A DNA stretch of 52,062 bases from an uncultured Prevotella sp. Lineage in GTDB: Bacteria > Bacteroidota > Bacteroidia > Bacteroidales > Bacteroidaceae. This document shows, one piece after another, positions 16,166 through 24,387 of this stretch (positions within the stretch are counted from its first letter, which is position 1; every line of letters begins with the position of its first letter). The stretch is taken from NCBI GenBank assembly GCA_900543585.1, contig UQRP01000017.1, positions 1 to 52,062 of the forward strand, read 5' to 3'. A model generated the notes under the pieces. It was not told the origin of the DNA and made no database searches. It saw nothing but the letters and a program-made list of their open reading frames with translations. Made by a program: the position numbers and the translations under genes.

Positions 16166-17539
16166 ATGGCGAATAGATTTTCAATCTTTAAGATAAAAGG
16201 AGAAGAACGTTGGGTGGCTCTCGTTTCTTTCCTGTTTTTTGCTACGCTCAATTTCCTGCAATTATGGAGTCATTGGGATGTCTATCGAAAGGCTTCGCAT
16301 GTAGGTTTCTATACAGCCTATAGTCGTGTGTTCAAACTCTCTGGATACGATGCGTGGTCGTGTGTCTTTATGTCTAATGGGCAAATTTATTTTGAGACCA
16401 ATAGACATCCTCTTTTTCTCATTCTGCTTTATCCGTTTCGCTGGCTCAACCAGTTGCTCATCAGTTTGTTGGGTGTCAACTGTGCTATGCCTATCATGGC
16501 TTTGGCTCTTGTCGCTTTAGCCGTGTGGACGGCAGTTTTTTCCTATCGTTTTCTGCGTGAAGTATTGGGAATGTCGTATTTTGATTCCTCAATACTCACT
16601 CTAATGCTCTTTAGCTTTGCTCACGTAATGCTTCCTTTGGTCTGCCCAGACCATTTTGCTTTCTCGTTCTTCCTGCTAATGCTTACGTTGCTTGTATCTG
16701 GAAAGGCCTTCAAAGAACATCGTGTATTGTCAGCGAGGAAGGCAGGTCTTTTGCTTTTTCTCACTACAGGTATGGCGACAACTAATGGAGCAAAGACCCT
16801 ATTGACGGATTTTTTCTGTAATGGACGCAAAATGTTCAGTCCTCGCTGGCTTGTGACGGGTGTGGTACTTCCCCTTCTTTTGATGGGGGCGGTCTTCGCT
16901 GGTGCGCACTATTGTATAGAAGTTCCTCTCAAGTTGCAGCGTGATCAACGCGATGCAAGGATGTTGCAGAAGCAGCAGGAGAAACAGAACACTGCTTTCT
17001 TTAAAAAACAGGCTCAACGTGATAAGTTCACTCAGGAAAAGGCGGAACAAAAGTTGGGAAATGGCGCAATCACAGGTTTGATAGATGTCAAGACACCGCG
17101 TTTGCGCTCGCTTTGGGATAATTTCTTTGGTGAGTCACTCCAATTTCACAAAGAACATTTGCTTGAGGACGGATCGTTTACCCGCCCCGTCTTCGTGTCT
17201 TATCACAATTGGTGGAATGATATTGTGGAGGGAATTCTCATCCTGCTGCTGATAGCCGGAGTGATGGCAGGACGTAGGGAACGTGTTATGCAGATGCTGG
17301 TGAGTTGGCTTGCCTTAGATATCATGTTATTCATTGTGCTCGGATTTGCCATTGACGAGGTGTATATCATGACATCGGGATGGGCTTTTATAATTCCTAT
17401 TGGAGCGGCCTATTTGCTCAAACGCTTACACGGTAAGGCCTATCAAGTTGGCAGCTTGCTTACAGCTTGCTTTGCTGTTTATCTCTTTATCTACAATGCC
17501 AGTCTGTTGATAGGGCATTTGGTGGATTTAATCCAATAG
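16166..17539 (+). CDS. Polytopic membrane protein, possibly DUF6080-like, at the head of a glycan cluster
   Basis: 457-residue integral inner-membrane protein of unknown activity. Hydrophobic helices are visible near residues 16-34, 82-102, 107-127, 140-160, 164-178, 192-205 and 228-247, with more at about 350-380 and 385-455, consistent with 10 or so membrane spans. Between them is a strongly charged, coiled-coil-like segment at about 255-298 rich in K, Q, R and E, followed by a soluble loop. The general build recalls GT39/GT-C-type lipid-linked sugar transferases, and the sequence reminds me of the DUF6080 family, but no catalytic motif is evident. Convergent with the flippase gene; probably contributes to surface glycan assembly, inferred only from position. 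Confidence 0.7.
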   Translation: MANRFSIFKIKGEERWVALVSFLFFATLNFLQLWSHWDVYRKASHVGFYTAYSRVFKLSGYDAWSCVFMSNGQIYFETNRHPLFLILLYPFRWLNQLLISLLGVNCAMPIMALALVALAVWTAVFSYRFLREVLGMSYFDSSILTLMLFSFAHVMLPLVCPDHFAFSFFLLMLTLLVSGKAFKEHRVLSARKAGLLLFLTTGMATTNGAKTLLTDFFCNGRKMFSPRWLVTGVVLPLLLMGAVFAGAHYCIEVPLKLQRDQRDARMLQKQQEKQNTAFFKKQAQRDKFTQEKAEQKLGNGAITGLIDVKTPRLRSLWDNFFGESLQFHKEHLLEDGSFTRPVFVSYHNWWNDIVEGILILLLIAGVMAGRRERVMQMLVSWLALDIMLFIVLGFAIDEVYIMTSGWAFIIPIGAAYLLKRLHGKAYQVGSLLTACFAVYLFIYNASLLIGHLVDLIQ

Positions 17540-17592
17540 ACTTTAGCCGAGAGGGCTTACGTCTTTCAAGATTATTCTTTTGAGGAGAATGG

Positions 17593-19032
17593 CTATTTTT
17601 TGTGTAGGAGATACTTGATGCATTCATCCATAATTTTGGCTTTAGCCAATTTCATGATGGTCACATAGATGACAATTGCCACCAAAATTTTGATGATTAA
17701 ACTCAGTAGCAGGCTTTCGATAGGCATGGCCACAACATAGGCTATGGCTATAGCTGCCAAAGCGGCAAAGAGGAAGGGTAACGTATCCTTTAAGAAGTCT
17801 AAAAGCTTATAGTCTAAAAGGTTCTGAGTCAGTTTATGCCATATCAATGTCCATAAGGCGGTAAAGGCCGAATAGGCTGCTACCATGACCAGAATACCAT
17901 AGTGGGCAAAGAGCAGAATTGTACCTATCTGAAGCAGAATCTGCACGATGTTGGTCCACATGAAAAGGTCGGAGCGCCCATGGCTGACTATGAGGTTCTG
18001 CAGCGACTGATAGAGTGGCAGGAAGGCACCGCTGATGCAGAGTATTTGCAGGATGGGTACACTGGCCAGCCACTTCTCTGACAGCAGAACCACAACGAAC
18101 TCTTTGCTCACCAGTGCCAAACCTAACATGGCCGGAAACGTGAGAAATGATGTGAAACGCACCATCTTGCGTAGTACCTTCAGTTGGCGGTCCCCCTCTG
18201 CTTGCAGAGAAGCAAAGACCGGTTGAGCTACCTGGGCCATCATGCCGGAAATAAAGTTCGACGCCATGCTGTTCCATTTCCAAGCTTGTGTGAAGTTACC
18301 CACTGTCTTGGTCGGAAAAATGCGACCAAATATGACAGTGAGGATATTCTGACTAATTTGGCTGATGATGTTGGTCACCAATATCTTGCTACTGAAACCA
18401 AACATCTTGCGTATAGGAGCGAAGTCAATATGAAGCGACGGCTTCCAGGTAATAAGGAAAAACTTGCCGATACTCTGCATACCTACATAAATAAGTTGCA
18501 TGGCCACCAAGCTCCAGTAAGCCATGCCGTGGAAGGCCATCAGAACACTGACTGCACCTGCTATAATGAGACTTACGATACGAAGAAGCGTCGTAGGCTT
18601 GATAATCATGTATTTATAGAGATATGCCTGTGGCACTGTGCCCACGGCTGACAGAGGGATGCAGAGAAAGAGCACTCGGGAGAGCATAATGAGCTCTGGA
18701 TGACGAAAATACTGAGCTATGAGAGGTGCGCAAAAGAAGAGAACTATATAACTCGATACGCCAACGATGTTGGAAAACCAAAATACAGCATTGAAGTCGT
18801 TGGAGGTAGGGCGCTCCATATTGGTAAGTGCAGAGGTGAACCCACTCTCTTGGAGCGAACTGGCTATGGCACTGAAGATGGTAAGCATGCCTATCAAGCC
18901 ATAGTCGGATGGTAACAAAAGGCGGGCAAGAAAGATACCTATGACGGCATTAAGTATCTGCATGCTGCCATTGTTCATTGCTGCCCAGAAGAGTCCGGAT
19001 GCTGTCTTCTCTTTCAGTGTCTTGGTTGCCAA
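17593..19032 (-). CDS. Lipid-linked oligosaccharide flippase (Wzx/polysaccharide transport family)
   Basis: 479-residue MOP-superfamily membrane protein expected to flip undecaprenyl-linked glycan repeat units across the inner membrane. The N-terminus KTASGLFWAAMNNGSMQILNAV (written in part) and LARLLLPSDYGLIGML are classic for the PST branch, and about 12 to 14 hydrophobic helices follow. The frame begins with a TTG at 19032, preceded by AGAAAGG on the minus strand; the next Met (residue 19) would cut into the conserved first helix, so the TTG start is preferred. A -7 box lies 24 bp upstream. Transcribed divergently from the GT4 gene and convergently with the polytopic protein. Confidence 0.92.
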   Translation of the reverse strand: MATKTLKEKTASGLFWAAMNNGSMQILNAVIGIFLARLLLPSDYGLIGMLTIFSAIASSLQESGFTSALTNMERPTSNDFNAVFWFSNIVGVSSYIVLFFCAPLIAQYFRHPELIMLSRVLFLCIPLSAVGTVPQAYLYKYMIIKPTTLLRIVSLIIAGAVSVLMAFHGMAYWSLVAMQLIYVGMQSIGKFFLITWKPSLHIDFAPIRKMFGFSSKILVTNIISQISQNILTVIFGRIFPTKTVGNFTQAWKWNSMASNFISGMMAQVAQPVFASLQAEGDRQLKVLRKMVRFTSFLTFPAMLGLALVSKEFVVVLLSEKWLASVPILQILCISGAFLPLYQSLQNLIVSHGRSDLFMWTNIVQILLQIGTILLFAHYGILVMVAAYSAFTALWTLIWHKLTQNLLDYKLLDFLKDTLPFLFAALAAIAIAYVVAMPIESLLLSLIIKILVAIVIYVTIMKLAKAKIMDECIKYLLHKK

Positions 19033-19056
19033 TGCCTTTCTATTCTATATTTCATG

Positions 19057-19064
19057 CAAAATTA
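19057..19064 (-). promoter_or_regulatory. -7 box of the flippase gene
   Basis: The minus strand reads TAATTTTG, a perfect TAnnTTTG, 24 bp ahead of the TTG start at 19032. It forms a divergent promoter pair with 19139-19146. Confidence 0.55.
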
Positions 19065-19138
19065 GTGAATATTGATGGATACGCAAAACAAACATTCATA
19101 TTTTCTACGTTAGGCATTCTTCTTTTGGAAAAATATTG

Positions 19139-19146
19139 TATTTTTG
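19139..19146 (+). promoter_or_regulatory. -7 box of the GT4 gene
   Basis: TATTTTTG, a perfect TAnnTTTG, 16 bp ahead of the GTG start at 19163, giving a leader of about 10 nt. Confidence 0.55.
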
Positions 19147-19162
19147 CACGAAATAAAATATA

Positions 19163-20218
19163 GTGAGAGTTTATTACTACCATAATATCGGAGCCCAGGA
19201 TGTTTTTGGGAAATGGCAGCGAGGTCTTCTTCCTGCCCATCTGCTCTATGGAGCCGTTCATTTAAGAGACTTGGGCATGGATGTAATATTCCATCCTACC
19301 TTGGCCACATGTCACCGCTGGCGTCTGTCGTTGGACACGGCTTGGAAGGTGTGGAGAAAGCGTAAAAGCATTGATGTTATCTACGCCACAACTTTCCGGG
19401 GATTGGAATTAATTGTATTCTTTCGAGCCCTGCATCTCTTTCACAAACCTATCGTGTGCTGGCATCATCAGCCCATTGTCAAAGCGAAGAATCCCTTGAG
19501 AGAAATAATCGCACGGTTTTTCTATAAGGGTTTTGACGAGCTGCTGTTTTTCTCGGAAAAGATAGTTGAAGACTCCAAACGGTCGGTCAAGGCCAATCCC
19601 GCCCACATGCATATTGTACATTGGGGAGCGGATCTGCCTTTCTATGACCAACTGGTGGCTACGATGCCTCGGAATATTCCTCATCGTGGCTTTGTCTCCA
19701 CAGGTAAGGAGCGGCGGGATATGCCCACGCTCGTAGCGGCTTTCAACAAGACAGAAGAACCGCTTGACATCTACATTTGTCGGGAGACCAACGGCTTCAG
19801 CTATGAGCACCTTTTCAATCAGTTGACTGTCAACTCCAATATTCAAGTACACTTCATTCAGGGTGATGTGCTCTTGGCCATGGCTAAGAACGTCTATGCT
19901 TCACAATGTGCTGTTATCTGCTGTCAGGAGACCAACTACACGGTGGGTCTCACCACCGTTGTTGAGGCCTTGGCCCTTGGCATCCCAATGATATGCAGTC
20001 GTAATCCTCAGATGCCCATGGATTTAGAGCAAGAGAAATGTGGTATTCTTGTTGACTACGGCGATGTGGAGGGATGGAAGAGGGCCATAGAATACATCTC
20101 CTCTCACCTAGAGGATGCGGCAGCAATGGGCAGAAGGGGCAGGGCCTTGGCTGAGCGACTCTACAATGAGCGGCAGTGTGGAGAGGAAGTGGTTGAGATT
20201 CTTCACGCGCTGTTCTAA
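19163..20218 (+). CDS. Glycosyltransferase, GT4-like (GT-B fold)
   Basis: 351-residue cytoplasmic sugar transferase of the surface-glycan cluster. It begins with GTG (MRVYYYHNIGAQDVFG); a -7 box 16 bp upstream supports this start. The C-terminal half contains the GT4-type nucleotide-sugar region: STGKERRD near residue 180, then CCQETNYTVGLTTVVEALALGIPMI in spaced form, with the E(x)7E-like Glu and the usual G-x-P. The end GILVDYGDVEGWKRAIEY fits the family's final helix pair. The N-terminal acceptor domain is more divergent. Donor and acceptor cannot be told. The next gene is 93 bp away with its own -7 box. Confidence 0.85.
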   Translation: MRVYYYHNIGAQDVFGKWQRGLLPAHLLYGAVHLRDLGMDVIFHPTLATCHRWRLSLDTAWKVWRKRKSIDVIYATTFRGLELIVFFRALHLFHKPIVCWHHQPIVKAKNPLREIIARFFYKGFDELLFFSEKIVEDSKRSVKANPAHMHIVHWGADLPFYDQLVATMPRNIPHRGFVSTGKERRDMPTLVAAFNKTEEPLDIYICRETNGFSYEHLFNQLTVNSNIQVHFIQGDVLLAMAKNVYASQCAVICCQETNYTVGLTTVVEALALGIPMICSRNPQMPMDLEQEKCGILVDYGDVEGWKRAIEYISSHLEDAAAMGRRGRALAERLYNERQCGEEVVEILHALF

Positions 20219-20287
20219 GCAGCAAGGAAAAGTATCTAAGGAGGACGAATAATCGGTAAATGTTTTGGCAAGTTAGTGGGAAATCAG

Positions 20288-20295
20288 TAAATTTG
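20288..20295 (+). promoter_or_regulatory. -7 box of the AAA/PD-(D/E)XK gene
   Basis: TAAATTTG, a perfect TAnnTTTG, 16 bp ahead of ATG 20312. It could also drive the following genes, which have very short intergenic gaps. Confidence 0.55.
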
Positions 20296-20311
20296 CACAA
20301 AAGACAGATGT

Positions 20312-21898
20312 ATGGAACAGAGCATTCGTAAATATCCTATTGGCATACAGACCTTTGATAGGATTGTCAAGGAGGGATTTGTCTATGTGGACAAGACAGA
20401 CATCATATGGGAATTGGCACACTATGCCACGTTCGTTTTCATGAGTCGTCCGAGACGGTTTGGAAAGTCTTTGCTGTCTTCCACACTCCATTCTTACTTC
20501 TTGGGGGAGAAGTCTCTCTTTCAGGGATTAAAGATTATGTCTCTTGAGAAGGAATGGAAGAAGTACCCTGTTGTGCATTTTGACCTCAGTGTTGCTAAAC
20601 ATCTTGATAATGCTGGTGTCAAGGAAGAACTTGGCAGACAATTGGAACGATTGGAAAGCATCTATGGCCGTGGTGACAGTGATGTGACTCCGGGCATGCG
20701 GCTTGACGGCATTGTCAGAAGGGCTTATGAGAAGACCGGTTCGCAAGTCGTTGTTATCATTGATGAGTATGATGCTCCGCTCTTAGATGTGTTGCATGAG
20801 AGTGAAAGGCTCAGCGAAATGCGGGAAACGCTGCAAGAATTCTATCAGAGACTAAAGATGTTGGAGCCGTTTATAAAGTTTTGTTTCATCACAGGTGTCA
20901 CCAAGTTCTCGCAATTGAGCATTTTCTCAACAATTAATAATCTGAAGAATATCTCTCTGCTGCCTAAGTTTGCAACGATATGTGGTTTTACGGAGCAGGA
21001 GGTACGAACTGTCTTTAAGGACGACATTCAGCACATGGCAAGTCTTTATGATTTGTCAGGTGAGGAGATGTATGACAAGATAAAACAGAAATATGACGGT
21101 TACCATTTTGCAGGAAGGTCGGAGGCTGTTTTCAATCCTTTCAGCTTGCTGAATGCTTTAGGTGACGAAGAACTCAACAGTTATTGGTTTGCTTCGGGAA
21201 CTCCTACCTTTCTGATTCGTCAGATGAAGCATTTTCACACCGATATTACTTCTTTGGATTATCTGGAGGTCCCGTCAACAGCCTTCGATCAGCCTACGGA
21301 GAATATGCATGATGCTTTGCCGCTGCTCTACCAGGCCGGCTATCTGACTATTAAGGCTTACGACAGGGAGACAGAGATGTATACGTTGGCAATGCCCAAC
21401 CAGGAGGTGCGTGTGGGCTACACACGAGGATTGTTGCCTACCTATGTCGGACTTAGCGATGCTGATGTCCAGGCTGGTTTTGCGGTAAAATTCTGGAAGG
21501 CGCTAAAGTCTCAGGATATTGATTTAGCCATGCGGCATTTGCAGGCTTATCTCGCGGGTATTCCCTATGTAGAAGGCTTTAAAAAGAAGTTGGCGGAGGC
21601 AGCGACAAAGGAGGGTTTCTATGAATATACATTTTATCTGATATTCTCCATGCTCAATGTCTACGTCAGAACGCAGGTGAAGGTTGCCGGTGGGCGTATT
21701 GATGTGGCGATTTTTATGCCTGACACTATCTATATTATGGAATTGAAGGTGGGTGAGAGCAGCAAGAAGGCCCTTGGACAGATTAATGGCAATGGATATG
21801 CTACCCCCTATCTCGCTGACGGTCGTCAGATAGTGAAAGTTAGCATACGATTCTCTACCGATAAGATGACGATTGCCGACTGGACTGTGGAAAGATAA
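20312..21898 (+). CDS. AAA-ATPase-like protein with C-terminal PD-(D/E)XK domain (PF09820/PF08011 type)
   Basis: 528-residue member of a family greatly expanded in Bacteroidetes. The N-terminal AAA-like domain has Walker A SRPRRFGKS at 45-53, Walker B VVVIIDEYDAPL with Asp151 and Glu152, and FCFITGVTKFSQLS as sensor region. The C-terminal nuclease-like domain has GRIDVAIFMP (Asp464) and IMELKVG (Glu477, Lys479), then a conserved Gln-containing helix (ALGQI), matching a PD-(D/E)XK core with the key residues kept. Function is unknown; roles in defence or mobile-element biology have been guessed. Its placement inside a glycan gene cluster, 6 bp ahead of licD, is odd and may reflect insertion, although it shares the transcription unit. 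Confidence 0.9.
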   Translation: MEQSIRKYPIGIQTFDRIVKEGFVYVDKTDIIWELAHYATFVFMSRPRRFGKSLLSSTLHSYFLGEKSLFQGLKIMSLEKEWKKYPVVHFDLSVAKHLDNAGVKEELGRQLERLESIYGRGDSDVTPGMRLDGIVRRAYEKTGSQVVVIIDEYDAPLLDVLHESERLSEMRETLQEFYQRLKMLEPFIKFCFITGVTKFSQLSIFSTINNLKNISLLPKFATICGFTEQEVRTVFKDDIQHMASLYDLSGEEMYDKIKQKYDGYHFAGRSEAVFNPFSLLNALGDEELNSYWFASGTPTFLIRQMKHFHTDITSLDYLEVPSTAFDQPTENMHDALPLLYQAGYLTIKAYDRETEMYTLAMPNQEVRVGYTRGLLPTYVGLSDADVQAGFAVKFWKALKSQDIDLAMRHLQAYLAGIPYVEGFKKKLAEAATKEGFYEYTFYLIFSMLNVYVRTQVKVAGGRIDVAIFMPDTIYIMELKVGESSKKALGQINGNGYATPYLADGRQIVKVSIRFSTDKMTIADWTVER

Positions 21899-21904
21899 AA
21901 CGGG

Positions 21905-22738
21905 ATGGAAAAGAAAATATATAATACGGGAGAGACGGAGAAAGACCTGCGGAGGGAATATAATCCGGAGGGCTCCACTCTGCGCAAGGCTCAGCTGCGC
22001 TTGTTAGAAATGGCCGTATGGCTTCAGACTACAGCTAAGCAGATAGGAGTGCCTTGTCGGCTTGATGGTGGAAACGTGCTTGGCGCTTTACGGCATGGAG
22101 GCTTTATTCCTTGGGATGATGACATTGATTTTGTCGTCGACTACAAGGATTTTCATCGTCTCTGTCGCTATCTGAAGGACCATCCTCATGCAGAGTTCGT
22201 CTTGCAAGACAACGAGACCGACAAGGGATTCTATAAAGAGTGGGCTGTGCTGCGTGACTTGAAGAGCCGGGAGGTGAGCCACGACCGGGCTGATAGTCAT
22301 GACCGCCGTGCTGCTGAGGCACTGAAGTTTCAGGGCCTGCACATCGACATCTTCCCTTATGAAGGTTATATGATACCCTGGCTGCAGCGGTTAGCGGCCA
22401 AGCTTTCGGTCAATGTCAACATGAGGTTTGCTGGTGTGCATCCTCATCTGGCACAGGCTGGCTACGATTTGCTCCATTATGTAGTTTTTCCTTGCTTCCG
22501 TGTCGTGGGCCATCTTTTCGGCAAGCGCGATAACTGTATGCACTCTTACGGCGCGTGGTTCTACGAACAGTTGCCCCGTCAGGTGTTGGTTCCGCATAGG
22601 GATATCGTCTTTGAAGGGAAGAACTTTGAGGGACCCGCTGATCCTGATGCCATGTGTCGTATTGCTTATCACGACTACATGAACCTTCCACCGAAAGATA
22701 AGCGTGACCGACATAAGATAGATATTCAATTTCTCTGA
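21905..22738 (+). CDS. LicD family phosphotransferase
   Basis: 277-residue enzyme of the LicD/fukutin nucleotidyltransferase-fold family, which transfers phosphocholine or other phospho-alcohol groups from CDP-activated donors onto glycans. The signature is complete: CRLDGGNVLGALRHGG (51-66) followed by FIPWDDDIDF (67-76), with the metal-binding Asp residues, and FQGLHIDIFPYEG further on. It starts 6 nt after the AAA/PD-(D/E)XK gene and ends 3 nt before the GT2 gene, so it is clearly co-transcribed. The nearby TarI-like cytidylyltransferase (23648) would make its CDP donor. No choline kinase gene is seen in the window, so the substituent is probably not choline; this is inference. Confidence 0.92.
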   Translation: MEKKIYNTGETEKDLRREYNPEGSTLRKAQLRLLEMAVWLQTTAKQIGVPCRLDGGNVLGALRHGGFIPWDDDIDFVVDYKDFHRLCRYLKDHPHAEFVLQDNETDKGFYKEWAVLRDLKSREVSHDRADSHDRRAAEALKFQGLHIDIFPYEGYMIPWLQRLAAKLSVNVNMRFAGVHPHLAQAGYDLLHYVVFPCFRVVGHLFGKRDNCMHSYGAWFYEQLPRQVLVPHRDIVFEGKNFEGPADPDAMCRIAYHDYMNLPPKDKRDRHKIDIQFL

Positions 22739-22741
22739 GCG

Positions 22742-23638
22742 ATGCCTTTAGTCTCTATTGCCATGGCCGTATATAACGGCGGAAGATACTTGCGCGAGCA
22801 GGTGCAGTCGATACTCAACCAAACTGTGAAGGATATCGAGCTTGTCATGAATGATGACAGTTCTTCTGATGACTCGTGGGCGGTGATGTCTGCGCTCGCT
22901 GAGAAGGACGGACGCATTAGAATATACCGTAACGCTCATAATCTCGGATTCAAGGATAATTTTCAGCAGGCAATCGGCCACTGTCATGGAGCGTATATTG
23001 CTTTAAGTGATTGCGATGATATTTGGCTTCCCAACCATCTGCAGCTCCTGCTTGACCATATCGGTGATAAGTCTTTGGCTTGTGGCGATTCAACCTTTGT
23101 TGACGCTCAGGGTAGATCTCTCGGTTCGACCTTGCGCTATCAGGAGGCCCTTGACTGGATTCCCGATGATGACTTGAAAAAGTTCACTTCTATCATTCTC
23201 TTCCGCAACGCTTATCAGGGAGCAACGATGCTGATGCGGCGAGATTTTTTAAATCTTGCATTACCGATCCCTACTGAGATGCGCTATCATGACACTTGGT
23301 TTGCCTCCTTGGCGTGCTTTTGTGAAGGCATCAGCTACGTCAGACAACCGTTGATGAAATACCGGCGCTTAGAGACCAGTATTACGGGAATGAGAGGAAA
23401 ACGCAAATCTAAACTATATAGATTTCTGCATCTTCGCTTTGACGAGGACCGGCTTGACATCTTGCATTGTATAGAGCAGCGGCTTGATAAGCGTCTATCC
23501 TCGCGACAGAGAAAGGTCATAGAAAGCCTGCGCCATGTGCTTATACTTTACAATCATAATAATCTTGCAAGTGTGCGTCTGTTTGAACTCCTTCATTATA
23601 AGGAGATTTACAGTTGCGATTTAATACATTGGATTTAA
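22742..23638 (+). CDS. Glycosyltransferase family 2
   Basis: 298-residue cytoplasmic GT-A sugar transferase. The N-terminus MPLVSIAMAVYNGGRYL is typical, NDDSSSDDSW (37-46) binds the nucleotide, and the DxD-type motif is SDCDDIW at 89-95. HDTWFASL (about 186-193) matches the later catalytic-base region. The C-terminal part (MKYRRLETSITG) resembles rhamnosyl- and galactosyl-transferases of O-antigen loci. It shares its layout with the gene at 25410-26372, suggesting two related transferases of one glycan. Three-base gap to licD and nine-base gap to the cytidylyltransferase. Donor sugar is unknown. Confidence 0.92.
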   Translation: MPLVSIAMAVYNGGRYLREQVQSILNQTVKDIELVMNDDSSSDDSWAVMSALAEKDGRIRIYRNAHNLGFKDNFQQAIGHCHGAYIALSDCDDIWLPNHLQLLLDHIGDKSLACGDSTFVDAQGRSLGSTLRYQEALDWIPDDDLKKFTSIILFRNAYQGATMLMRRDFLNLALPIPTEMRYHDTWFASLACFCEGISYVRQPLMKYRRLETSITGMRGKRKSKLYRFLHLRFDEDRLDILHCIEQRLDKRLSSRQRKVIESLRHVLILYNHNNLASVRLFELLHYKEIYSCDLIHWI

Positions 23639-23647
23639 ACTAATAAC

Positions 23648-24376
23648 ATGAACATAGCTGTAATCTTTGCCGGCGGAACAGGCCAGCGCATGCATACCAA
23701 GTCGCGCCCGAAGCAGTTTCTGGAGCTCAATGGGAAGCCGATCATCATCTACACGCTTGAGCTTTTCGATAACCATCCGGAGGTAGATGGCATCGTGGTG
23801 GCGTGTATTGAGAGTTGGATACCTTTCTTAAAGAAGATGCTGCGGAAGTTTGAGATTAACAAGGTCGTAGAGATTGTCGCCGGCGGCAAGACGGGGCAGG
23901 AAAGTATCTACAATGGGCTCTGTGCTGCTGAGAGATTCTCTAAAGAGAAAGGTGGTGAGGACGATATTGTCCTTATCCATGATGGTGTGCGGCCTTTGAT
24001 AACAGAGGAGACCATCTCGGATAATATCAAAACCGCCCATGAGAAAGGCAATTGCATCACTTGTGTGCCAGCTACAGAGACTTTTGTCGTGCGCCAGAAT
24101 GACGGATCTTTAGAGATTCCAGACCGTAATAATTCCTTGATAGCCCGCGCACCCCAAACCTTCAGATTGAAGGATATCCTGGAGGTGGACCGCAAGGCCA
24201 TGGCGGAGGGAAAGTATAACTTCATTGACAGCTGTACGATGATGAGCCATTATGGCTATTACATGAATACAATTATTGGGCCGATGGAGAATATCAAGAT
24301 TACCACGCCGACGGATTTCTTCATCTTCAGGGCTATGATACAGGTGCATGAGAATCAGCAGATATTCGGATTTTAA
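23648..24376 (+). CDS. IspD/TarI-family cytidylyltransferase, TarI-like (CDP-polyol type)
   Basis: 242-residue enzyme that couples CTP to a phosphorylated alcohol. The nucleotide loop reads FAGGTGQRM (7-15) and PKQF (21-24), and the metal region is IHDGVRPLI (110-118). The GGTG and HDGVRP forms fit ribitol-5-phosphate cytidylyltransferases (TarI/Bcs1) better than IspD, which usually has AAGxG and HDAARP; this comparison is from memory. IPDRNNSL and APQTFR also fit the TarI pattern. Neighbours LicD and an extended SDR support a role in making a CDP-linked donor for glycan decoration rather than the isoprenoid step. IspD itself cannot be fully excluded. Confidence 0.8.
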   Translation: MNIAVIFAGGTGQRMHTKSRPKQFLELNGKPIIIYTLELFDNHPEVDGIVVACIESWIPFLKKMLRKFEINKVVEIVAGGKTGQESIYNGLCAAERFSKEKGGEDDIVLIHDGVRPLITEETISDNIKTAHEKGNCITCVPATETFVVRQNDGSLEIPDRNNSLIARAPQTFRLKDILEVDRKAMAEGKYNFIDSCTMMSHYGYYMNTIIGPMENIKITTPTDFFIFRAMIQVHENQQIFGF

Positions 24377-24387
24377 ATAGCAACGTC

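Noticed and set aside
15915..16196. Open frames across the 22-bp array that would encode peptides with repeats such as MPRSSLANATE
   Set aside because: A 22-bp period keeps several frames open by chance, the same peptide appears in every frame, there is no ribosome-binding sequence, and the frame runs past the next gene's promoter and start.
17540..17592. Bidirectional terminator between the polytopic protein and the flippase
   Set aside because: Only a weak ATTCT/AGAAT 5-bp stem is present; not enough to call.
23648..24376. Calling this gene ispD of the isoprenoid pathway
   Set aside because: Motifs GGTG and HDGVRP and the LicD/SDR neighbours fit a TarI-like enzyme better; a genome-wide check for another ispD would settle it.
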